A stretch of DNA of 64,000 nt from the NCBI RefSeq assembly GCF_021391495.1, contig NZ_CP090063.1, positions 5,456,001 through 5,520,000 on the forward strand, given 5' to 3'. A program made the position numbers and the translations under genes. This stretch comes from Amycolatopsis acidiphila (lineage in GTDB: Bacteria; Actinomycetota; Actinomycetes; Mycobacteriales; Pseudonocardiaceae). The notes beneath the pieces are model-generated. The model made no database searches, was not told the origin of the DNA, and saw only the letters and a program-made list of their open reading frames with translations. This document shows positions 24,728-31,976 of the stretch, one piece after another. Within the stretch, counting starts at the first letter, position 1; each line of letters starts with the position of its first letter.

Positions 24728-25120
24728 GTGAGTGCCGAGCAGAACAAGGCCACGGTGGCCGAGATGTTGAAGGCGTTCGAAGCCGGCGACGCGGACGCAG
24801 TCCTGGCCCGCCTGACCGACGACGCGACGTGGTGGGTGGCGGGCGATCTGCCGATCTCGGGCGACCACGACAAGGCGGGTATCAGCCAGATGGTCACCGG
24901 GATAGCCGCGATGGCGGCCGGGCCGATCAAGTTCACGCCGGTCGGTTTCACCGCCGAAGGCGACCGCGTGTCCGTGGAGACCGAGTCCGAGGCCGACCTG
25001 AAGAACGGGAAGCACTACAGCAACAAGTACCACCTGGTGTTCGAGTTCGAGGGCGACCGCATTTCCCGGATCCGCGAGTACACCGACACCAAGCGGGTGC
25101 ACGAGATCATGTTCGCCTGA
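24728..25120 (+). CDS. SnoaL-like/NTF2-fold protein
   Basis: 130 residues from the second of two adjacent GTG codons (24728), which is 6 bases from GGAG. Alpha+beta-barrel pattern: helix MLKAFEAGDADAVLARLTDD, then the strand-rich half ending IREYTDTKRVHEIMF. Members are hydrolases, isomerases or binding proteins for cyclic substrates. The last 14 bases overlap the convergent LuxR gene. Confidence 0.82.
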   Translation: MSAEQNKATVAEMLKAFEAGDADAVLARLTDDATWWVAGDLPISGDHDKAGISQMVTGIAAMAAGPIKFTPVGFTAEGDRVSVETESEADLKNGKHYSNKYHLVFEFEGDRISRIREYTDTKRVHEIMFA

Positions 25121-27488
25121 GCGTAGGCGGGAACCGGGCGACCGTGGCCGGTTCCCGCCGTACCTCCGGCCAGCCGGCCGCCTCGACCCTGCTGACCAGG
25201 GAGGCGATCTGGGTCCGGGAATGGAAGTCCAGCTTCGTCAGAATGTGCTGGACGTGCGATTCCACCGTCCGGTGGGAAAGCACGAGCTCGGCCGCGATCT
25301 CCCGGTTGCTCATCCCTTTCGCCAGCAGCTCGGCGACCCGGCGCTCCCGCTTCGTCAGCGCGCCGAGCCGATCCTGCGTCGTCACGGGGGACCCCGCTGT
25401 GGGACCTGGTGACGGCAGACCCGTGATCTCGCCGACGAGTTCCTCCGGAGATCGCGATGTCCCCCGGGAAAAGGCCTCCGCGAAGGCCGCATCGCCAACA
25501 CCTGCGCGGACCAGGGTCTCCACCTCGCCCTTGACCGCGAGCTGACTGAAAAGATACGGCATCATGTGGTGGGGACCAGTCTCCCAAATGGGGTGAGCCG
25601 CCCCGAGCAACGCTGCCGCTCGCGCCAGTTCACCGGCGCTCGCCGCGACCCAGGCCAGCCCGTCGAGGCACAGGGCCACGCCCAGCCCGTAGTTGAGCCG
25701 CCGGAAGATCTCGAACGCGTCGAGGAAACATGTCGTCGCCTCGTCACGACTGTCGGCCCGGCAGCGTACGAGGCCGTTGATCCACAGCGCGGAAGCGCGC
25801 CACAACTGGGCGCCCTTGCGTTCGAGGAACTCCAACGCCTCGTCGGCCAGCCGTTCGGCCCCCGGGTCCCGGGACGCGAACGCCATGGACGCCGCGTAGA
25901 ACAGCGCTTCCCCGGTCACCGTGGGCTCGTCGACCTTGCGTCCACAAGCGACAGCCTCCCTGGCGTGCGCCAAGGCGGCTGTCACGTCACCAAGCAGGAA
26001 ATCGGCCAGGATCGGGCACAGAGTCAGGGCAGCGTCCACCCTGTGTAGCGAGAACCTGCCCGCGAGCTCTCGGCACTCGGCCATCGTTCGCGCCGCGCTG
26101 TCCACCTCTGCGAGCAGCACTTCGATATAGGCGCAGGCCCACAACGCCTCGGCTCGATCTTCCGTCGGCTCCGGGTTGGCGGCGAGGGCCTTTCGTAACC
26201 ACTGGTAGCCCTCCAGCACCACGCCGGGGGTCGCCCAGTACATCCGCAGACGAGCGGCGACACGAAGGGCGATCCGAGGCTCGTGCAGGTCGAAAAGGGA
26301 CGCCTGCAGCGCGAGCCGGATGTTCGCGTGATTGAAGCTGATCTCCTGGAACCAACCGATCTCGCGCTCGCTGAAATAGTCCGTGCGCTCGCGCTCGGCC
26401 AGCGCGGCGAAATGCCGGATGTGGCGAAGCCGCACCTCCTTGTCCTCGCCCAGCCCGGCGAGACGTGACCTGCCGTACTCGCGGACGGTTTCGAGCATCG
26501 AGAACCGGGCGCCACCCCCGCTCTGCCTGTGCAGGATGGACTTGTCCACGAGGCTGCCGAGGAGATCGAACACATCCGCGCGCGGCAGCCGGTCGTCCGA
26601 GCAGATGCCCTCGGCCGCGGCGAGGTCGAAACCGCCGGCGAACACGGACAGTCGCGCCCACATGAGCTGTTCACTGGGCGAGCACAGGTCGAAGCTCCAC
26701 CCGATGGCGGCCTTCAGGCCACGGTGGCGAGGCGGCGCCGAGGCGGGCCCGGTGGTCAGCATGTCCAGTGCGCTTTCCACCCTGGCTAGGATCTCCTCGA
26801 CGGGGTAGGCGCGCATGCGTGCCGCGGCCAGTTCGATGGCCAGCGGGATCCCGTCCAGGCGCCGACAGAGCTCGATCACCGCACGCCGGAATTCGGGTCC
26901 CTCGGGCAGCTCGGGGACCACGGCCGCGGCACGGTCCAGGAAGAGGTCCACGGCCTCCGAGATCACCCCGGCCGGGCCGGGGCCGAAGGTATCGGTCTCG
27001 GGCAGGGACAGGGCAGGAACCTCGAACAGACGTTCGCCTTCACTGCCCAGCACATGCCGGCTGGTAGCGAGTACCCGCAGTGCCGGAGCGCGCGCCAGCA
27101 GCTTGCTGAGCAGCTTCACGACCGGCCGGCTCAGATGCTCGCAGTTGTCCAGGACCAGCAGGAGGTTCTTGTCGCTGAGATACTCGGCCAGGCTCTCGGT
27201 CGGTTCCCTGGAGCTGTCCGTGAGCCCGAGGGTCTTCGCCACCTCGACCGCGAGCAGGTCGCCCTCACCCAACTCGGCGAGTTCGACCAGCCACACGCCG
27301 TCGGGGAAGGCACGGTGCACTTCGCAGGCGACGCGGCGCGCGAGCCGTGTCTTGCCGACGCCCCCCGGTCCGGTAAGGGTGACCAGGCGGCCGGCGGAGA
27401 GCAACCGCCGCACCTGGCCCAGCTCACGCTCCCGCCCGACGAAGTTCGTCACTTCAGCCGGCAGGTTTCCCACCAACCGTGCAACCAT
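25107..27488 (-). CDS. LuxR-family transcriptional regulator with N-terminal NTPase domain
   Basis: 793 residues. N-terminal AAA/NB-ARC-like ATPase with Walker A GPGGVGKTRLARR starting near residue 40 and a Walker B-like NLLLVLDNCEHL. The middle is helical repeats. The C-terminal LuxR HTH (LTKRERRVAELLAKGMSNRE, then VLSHRTVESHVQHILTKL) binds DNA. Such proteins are usually activators that sense a ligand through the helical region. Placed at the edge of the aromatic locus, next to a TetR gene reading the same way, it is a likely pathway regulator. Confidence 0.9.
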   Translation of the reverse strand: MVARLVGNLPAEVTNFVGRERELGQVRRLLSAGRLVTLTGPGGVGKTRLARRVACEVHRAFPDGVWLVELAELGEGDLLAVEVAKTLGLTDSSREPTESLAEYLSDKNLLLVLDNCEHLSRPVVKLLSKLLARAPALRVLATSRHVLGSEGERLFEVPALSLPETDTFGPGPAGVISEAVDLFLDRAAAVVPELPEGPEFRRAVIELCRRLDGIPLAIELAAARMRAYPVEEILARVESALDMLTTGPASAPPRHRGLKAAIGWSFDLCSPSEQLMWARLSVFAGGFDLAAAEGICSDDRLPRADVFDLLGSLVDKSILHRQSGGGARFSMLETVREYGRSRLAGLGEDKEVRLRHIRHFAALAERERTDYFSEREIGWFQEISFNHANIRLALQASLFDLHEPRIALRVAARLRMYWATPGVVLEGYQWLRKALAANPEPTEDRAEALWACAYIEVLLAEVDSAARTMAECRELAGRFSLHRVDAALTLCPILADFLLGDVTAALAHAREAVACGRKVDEPTVTGEALFYAASMAFASRDPGAERLADEALEFLERKGAQLWRASALWINGLVRCRADSRDEATTCFLDAFEIFRRLNYGLGVALCLDGLAWVAASAGELARAAALLGAAHPIWETGPHHMMPYLFSQLAVKGEVETLVRAGVGDAAFAEAFSRGTSRSPEELVGEITGLPSPGPTAGSPVTTQDRLGALTKRERRVAELLAKGMSNREIAAELVLSHRTVESHVQHILTKLDFHSRTQIASLVSRVEAAGWPEVRREPATVARFPPTLRRT

Positions 27489-27511
27489 GGCCCGACGTTA
27501 CACCGAGGACC

Positions 27512-28321
27512 TCAGCTTGATCGCCGCCGTGCCTGCGGTTTCTCGGCGCCCTTGGCCTGACTCTGCTGGTCAAGCGCACGCTCGAGATAGTCGAGGTCCG
27601 CGCGCAGCTGCGCGATCACCCCGCGGGGGCCCGCCCCACCCGGGACGTGGCCGTCGGGCTGGCGGACCATCACCAGGGCGAGATCGGCGATCTGCTCCGC
27701 GACCTCGTTGGGGGTCTGCTCGCCGAGCGAGTGCTGCCACCAAGAGATCCAGTTGCACATGCCGATCACGGCCAGTGCCGTGGTCCGGGGGTCGACCGGT
27801 CGGAACTGACCGCTTTCGATGCCCTCTTCGATGAGGAGGATGAGCTCCCGCAGCGTCGCACGCTGGGCGGCCCGGTGCGAGCGAGCCAGCTCCGGCGGCA
27901 GCTCCGCTTCGGAACGGATCAGCATCTGGAAGCGGTTGGGATCCGTCGCCCGGCGCAGGGCCATCGCGCGCGCGACACCGCGCAGCCGGACGGCTGGGTC
28001 GGCGTCGGGATGCTTCGCCAGCCGCCTGATCTCGGCAGCGGGGGCCTCGGTGGTCTCGGTGATCAGCCGAGCGAGCAGCTCGTCCTTGTTCCGCACGTAG
28101 TAGTAGAGGGCGGGGCGCGTCATGCCCATCGCATCGGCTATGTCCTGGAGGCTGGTCCCGGCGAAGCCACGCTCCGCGAACAGCCGGGCCGCCTCTGCGA
28201 AGATCTGGTCCTCGACCAGCCCGCGACGCGCCGTGCCGCGCGAGGCCTGCTCGCCGGCGTTGCCCGCCTTCGCCGCCCGCCCGGTCTTCGCCCCGGTCGC
28301 CTTCTTGCTATCGTCAGCCAC
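27512..28321 (-). CDS. TetR/AcrR-family transcriptional regulator
   Basis: 269 residues with an Ala/Lys-rich, probably disordered N-terminus of about 30 residues. The HTH follows at about 40-85 (FAGTSLQDIADAMGMTRPAL, then YYYVRNKDELLARL), with a C-terminal ligand-binding part. Its own upstream region contains CTACGTAAA (28338-28346), which recurs at 23006-23014, making it the best candidate for the regulator of the shared elements at 18951 and 23003. It lies 23 bases upstream of the LuxR gene and reads with it. Confidence 0.9.
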   Translation of the reverse strand: MADDSKKATGAKTGRAAKAGNAGEQASRGTARRGLVEDQIFAEAARLFAERGFAGTSLQDIADAMGMTRPALYYYVRNKDELLARLITETTEAPAAEIRRLAKHPDADPAVRLRGVARAMALRRATDPNRFQMLIRSEAELPPELARSHRAAQRATLRELILLIEEGIESGQFRPVDPRTTALAVIGMCNWISWWQHSLGEQTPNEVAEQIADLALVMVRQPDGHVPGGAGPRGVIAQLRADLDYLERALDQQSQAKGAEKPQARRRSS

Positions 28322-28333
28322 CCGCCAATGCTA

Positions 28334-28348
28334 ACGCCTACGTAAAAT
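28334..28348. promoter_or_regulatory. Possible autoregulatory site of the TetR gene
   Basis: ACGCCTACGTAAAAT lies 13 bases upstream of the tetR start and shares CTACGTAAA with the doxX/thioesterase site. A half-site only, so the assignment is tentative. Confidence 0.35.
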
Positions 28349-28544
28349 CACCGTCTCGACCGTCGTCCGGGCGGACACTCGAGGATCTCCTGGAATTGTC
28401 GCCACGAACTCCGGAGTCGAATGGGGTCGACGTCGGACGCGCGGCGGTCTCCGCGCGTCACTGCTTCCCGGCGGGATCGTCAGGGCGCCGACAGGGAATG
28501 GGCGCAATCCCAGCGTCGCCCGGGCGATGCACTGACACGTGCGA

Positions 28545-28700
28545 TCAGAGAAAACGCGTGGCCAGCAGATCGACGGTGTCGAGACCGAGGGCGTCGACGA
28601 ACGCCTCGGTGTCGCGGGCGGTCTGCTCGATCGTGTCGGGGTGGCGGCAGGCGTGGTCGCCCTTGGGCGGGTAGCAATCCACACCGGCGACGAGCGGCAA
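28545..28700 (-). pseudogene. Alpha/beta-hydrolase fragment
   Basis: About 50 codons on the minus strand reading VDCYPPKGDHACRHPDT, then TARDTEAFVDALGLDTVDLL, before a stop. This matches the segment just ahead of the nucleophile elbow in small alpha/beta-hydrolases (HPDTxEQxARDxxAFxDALGL). Start, elbow and C-terminal half are missing, so it is a relic. Confidence 0.6.
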
Positions 28701-29127
28701 AGACGCAAGACGACCGCACTGGCACGCAGGATGCTGGCAGACGGCACGCCTGCCAACCGGGCGCACGGCGGCCGGCTGCTCGCGCTCGGGGCGATGGCGG
28801 ACGGCAAGCCGGCGGATGCGCGCGCGGTGCTCGATGCCGCCGGGCCGGGTTCAGGCGGGCGCATCACCCCGCTCTACCCGATGGACGTCACCGACGACCC
28901 GCAGCTCGTCCGGATCGCGCTCGCCGCCGGCGATTCGCGACTCGCCGCCGACACGGTCGCCGCCGCCGAAGACAGGGCGCGGCCCAACCCGGGGATCAGC
29001 TCGGTGCGCGCGGCGGCAGCTCAAGCCCGCGGCCTGCTCGACGCCGACGTCGCGCTGCTCGCCGAGGCCTGCCACCGCGCTGATGGTGATCACCCTGCTC
29101 GCGTTCGCCGCCTACCTGATCGATTGA
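28700..29127 (+). pseudogene. Fused relics: LuxR-regulator C-terminal repeat region and a membrane-protein tail
   Basis: Plus-strand codons from about 28716 to 29070 read ARRMLADGTPANRAHGGRLL, then DPQLVRIALAAGDSRLAADT, then LLDADVALLAEA. This is the style of the helical region that precedes the HTH in large LuxR ATPase regulators, but the HTH is absent. The frame then changes and 29077-29127 reads ALMVITLLAFAAYLID and stops, like the last helix of a membrane protein. Two unrelated gene ends have been joined by deletion. In 29128-29400, the minus frame has one hydrophobic stretch (FASAFALLAGLAAFLVGW) and no complete gene. Confidence 0.55.
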
Positions 29128-29367
29128 CCCGCTGCGCGGAGCAGGGCGGGAACGAGGAACGAACCTGAACTCATCCAGCCGACGAGGAACGCCGCGAGCC
29201 CGGCGAGCAGCGCGAAAGCAGACGCGAAGGCGGGGAACACCCCGCAGGTACGTCAGCTTGCGGCCCGCGCTTCCGGCAGCAGGAAAGTCAGCCTGAACTC
29301 GCGAACGTCTGCAGCAGAACAGTAAGCGAACAGATCAGCAGCACCCGATGCCAATCTTGGCGTGATA

Positions 29368-29386
29368 TAGTTCTGTGTCAGAATTA
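29368..29386. promoter_or_regulatory. Palindromic operator TAGTTCTGTGTCAGAATTA for the MFS/MarR operon
   Basis: Inverted repeat TTCTG-TGT-CAGAA with TA at both outer ends (one mismatch per arm), 29 bases upstream of the MFS transporter ATG. It is locally AT-rich in a GC-rich genome and sits where a MarR repressor would block the promoter. The marR gene is the second gene of the operon. Confidence 0.65.
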
Positions 29387-29414
29387 ATAGGATAGAGCTG
29401 CGCAGGGGGGGCAG

Positions 29415-30800
29415 ATGGCGATGCTGGTGGAGCAGCCGCGGCCCAGGGTGATCCGGGACCATCCGCACGCCGGCTGGTTCGCGGTGGCCACGGTGTGCTT
29501 CGGCGCGTTCATGGGGCAACTGGACGCCAGCATCGTCACGCTGACCTTCCCCGCGCTGCAGCACGAGTTCGGCCAGCCGCTGGCGGCGGTGGAATGGGTG
29601 TCGCTGGCCTATCTGCTCGGGTTGGTCGGCCTGCTGGCCGCAGCCGGGCGGCTCGCCGACGCGGCCGGGCGCAAACTCATGTACATCTGGGGGTTCGGCG
29701 TCTTCACCGCGGCCTCGGTGGCCTGTGGGCTCGCACCCGGGCTCGGCTGGCTGATCGGCTTCCGCGTGGTGCAGGCCGTGGGCGCGGCGATGCTGCAGGC
29801 GAACAGCGTCGCGCTGGTCGTCAACAGCGTGCCCGCCGCCAGGAGGCGCTCGGCTCTCGGGGTGCAGGCCGCGGCGCAGGCGCTCGGGCTGGCGCTCGGC
29901 CCGGCCCTGGGCGGGCTGCTGGTCAGCTCGGTCGGCTGGCGGTGGGTGTTCCTGGTCAACCTCCCGGTCGGGGTGCTGGGCCTGGTCGCCGGGCGATTTC
30001 TGCTGCCGAGGACACGGCAACGTACCGCGCTCGGGCGGTTCGACACCGCCGGCCTCGTTCTGCTGGCGGTCGGGTCCACCGCGCTGTTGCTGGCCCTGTC
30101 CGGCGTGTCCGGCCTGCGCCTGCCTGGCTGGGTCGCCGCGCTGCTCGTCCTGATCGCCGTCGCCTCGGTCGTGGCGTTTCGCCGGCGGGAACGCCGCGCG
30201 GCGAGTCCGCTGGTGGATCTGGATGTGCTGCGGCCTGCCGCGGTCTCGCTGGGTCTGCTCGGCGCGTTGTGCGGTTACCTCGTGCTGTTCGGCCCGCTGG
30301 CACTGTTTCCCCAGACACTCGGCACCCACGGCGCGGCGGGGCTCGTGCTGACCTGCCTGCCCGCCGGGTTCGGGGTGGCCGCCGTCGGCGCAAGCTGGCT
30401 GCTGCCCCGCCGTCTCGGCTCCCGCGGGCGCGCGGTACTCGGCTCGGCCCTGTGCGTCGTGGGCTGCGGGGTCCTTCCGGTGGCTCCCGGCGTGCCGGGG
30501 CTGGTTGGTCCGCTACTGTTGCTGGTCGGCTTCGGGCTGGGCGTGTTCATCCCGGCGAACAACTCGTCGATCATGGGCGCCATCCCCGAGCGGATGTCGG
30601 CGACGGGAGGCGGACTGGTGAACATGGCACGCGGACTCGGCACCGCGCTCGGTGTCGCGCTGGTAACCCTGTCCCTGCACGTCTGCGGCGGAGTCACCGG
30701 CCGCAGCGTCGACCTCGCTCTGTTCGGGATGGCTCTGGTGGCACTGATCGCGGGTGTCACCGGCTTGGCGGTCACGACCCCCCGGAGCGGCCAGGAATGA
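29415..30800 (+). CDS. MFS efflux transporter, DHA2/EmrB-like
   Basis: 461 residues, strongly hydrophobic with 12-14 helices. The DHA signature is seen in FMGQLDASIVTLTFP (motif D1-like), in GRLADAAGRKLMY (motif A), and in the central helix ALGLALGPALGGLL (motif C, the antiporter motif). Proton-driven export of drugs or other hydrophobic compounds. ATG after a GGGGGG site. ATGA overlap with the following marR, which probably represses the unit through the palindrome at 29368-29386. Confidence 0.9.
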   Translation: MAMLVEQPRPRVIRDHPHAGWFAVATVCFGAFMGQLDASIVTLTFPALQHEFGQPLAAVEWVSLAYLLGLVGLLAAAGRLADAAGRKLMYIWGFGVFTAASVACGLAPGLGWLIGFRVVQAVGAAMLQANSVALVVNSVPAARRRSALGVQAAAQALGLALGPALGGLLVSSVGWRWVFLVNLPVGVLGLVAGRFLLPRTRQRTALGRFDTAGLVLLAVGSTALLLALSGVSGLRLPGWVAALLVLIAVASVVAFRRRERRAASPLVDLDVLRPAAVSLGLLGALCGYLVLFGPLALFPQTLGTHGAAGLVLTCLPAGFGVAAVGASWLLPRRLGSRGRAVLGSALCVVGCGVLPVAPGVPGLVGPLLLLVGFGLGVFIPANNSSIMGAIPERMSATGGGLVNMARGLGTALGVALVTLSLHVCGGVTGRSVDLALFGMALVALIAGVTGLAVTTPRSGQE

Positions 30801-31270
30801 CCGGCACCGAGGCGGAGCTGGCCGACGTCGTCGCGCGCCTGCGCCGGGCGATGCGCCGCGCGGCCCGCAGCGCCGACCCCGGCAACCCCCTCTCGGTGGC
30901 GCAACTCGAGTTGCTCTCCAGCCTCGCCGAAAACCCCGGCGCCCAGCCCGGCCAGCTCGCGCGCGCCCTGCGCCTGGCCCCCAACTCGGTGACCACGCTC
31001 GTGAAGGGGCTGCGCGCCCGCGACCTGGTCACCAGGGTCAGCGGCGTCGGCGACCGCCGCACGGCACAGCTCGCCCTCACCGAAGCCGGCGAAGAGGCCG
31101 TGCGGCGCTGGCAGCGCACCAACGCCGGCATCCTGCGCAGCGCACTCGCGGACCTGCACCCCGGGTGGCAGCATGTCCTCACCGCCGCGCTCCCCGCGCT
31201 GGGTGAACTGGTCGGCGCGATTGACGCGCTCGCCAACCCGCGACCAGACGAGGAGGCGGACCACGGATGA
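30797..31270 (+). CDS. MarR-family transcriptional regulator
   Basis: 157 residues with a winged helix: GQLARALRLAPNSVTTLVKG as the helix-turn-helix and VGDRRTAQLALTEAGEEAV as the wing. Starts inside the stop of the MFS gene (ATGA) and its own end overlaps the next gene. Likely a ligand-released repressor of the transporter, the usual pairing. Confidence 0.92.
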   Translation: MTGTEAELADVVARLRRAMRRAARSADPGNPLSVAQLELLSSLAENPGAQPGQLARALRLAPNSVTTLVKGLRARDLVTRVSGVGDRRTAQLALTEAGEEAVRRWQRTNAGILRSALADLHPGWQHVLTAALPALGELVGAIDALANPRPDEEADHG

Positions 31271-31575
31271 CCGGCACCCGCCGCGATCAGGCCGTTGTCC
31301 TGCGCAACGCATGGTGGAGTACCGGCCTGGGGGCGGCGATCGTCGGTGTTCTGATGATCGTCACGGCGCGCGTCGGCGCTGCCGACCTGTTCATCGTCGT
31401 GGGTGCCCTGTCCCTCGCCGCCGCCGTCACCGCGACCGTCAGCGGGTACCGGCGCGCAGGGCGGGTGGCCGACGGCGACGCCGCACCCGCGGCCGGTCGT
31501 CTCGACGGCCTCGCGCTCACCGTGCTGATCGCCGCAGCGGGCGTCCTTGCCGTGACCGGTATTGCCGTGCGCTGA
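31267..31575 (+). CDS. Small membrane protein with two or three hydrophobic helices
   Basis: 102 residues: helices at about 20-36 (TGLGAAIVGVLMIVTARV), 38-58 and 82-100 (LALTVLIAAAGVLAVTGI). Not a recognised family. The ATGA overlap with marR puts it in the efflux operon; it may assist the transporter or be an unrelated membrane passenger. Confidence 0.75.
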   Translation: MTGTRRDQAVVLRNAWWSTGLGAAIVGVLMIVTARVGAADLFIVVGALSLAAAVTATVSGYRRAGRVADGDAAPAAGRLDGLALTVLIAAAGVLAVTGIAVR

Positions 31576-31639
31576 TCCGCTGCACCCGGCCCATCGCCGT
31601 CCGGCGGGGCGTTCACTGCGCGTCGTCTGCGGAGACGGC

Positions 31640-31830
31640 AGCCTTGCCCGCGGCCGCGGCCGGCGTTGTTCGACCCCAGCACGCGGTCCTCGTCGACGGG
31701 AGTGGTGTAGCCGCCGGTGGCCTTCTTGGTCCAGGTGTGCTTGGCGCCGGTGGCGTCGCTGAGGACGATGTTCTCGTCGGTGACCTTTGGCACGATCTGC
31801 GGGGGCACGGTGGTTCGACCTTGATGGGCA
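31640..31830 (-). pseudogene. Fragment resembling RHS/DNRLRE wall-associated proteins
   Basis: A minus-strand frame reads PPQIVPKVTDENIVLSDAT, then GAKHTWTKKATGGYTTPVDED, then RVLGSN. This pattern of D-x-G/A-x-x-H-T-W/F-T-K followed by GGYxxP is typical of a beta-rich module in actinomycete RHS-repeat and wall-associated proteins. No start, no long frame and no continuation, so a relic. The rest of 31576-31976 shows no gene. Confidence 0.4.
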
Positions 31831-31976
31831 CGCACTGGCTGATGGCGGAAAACGCGCCCCCAAGATTCGGTGCCGGAATTGCGGCTTCTTCCCGTGAGGG
31901 AAAAGGGTGGCGGTACCCCGTCCCGGGGTCCACGCTGTTCGGTTTGTAGGCAGCGAACCGGAACTTGGGGGTCAGA

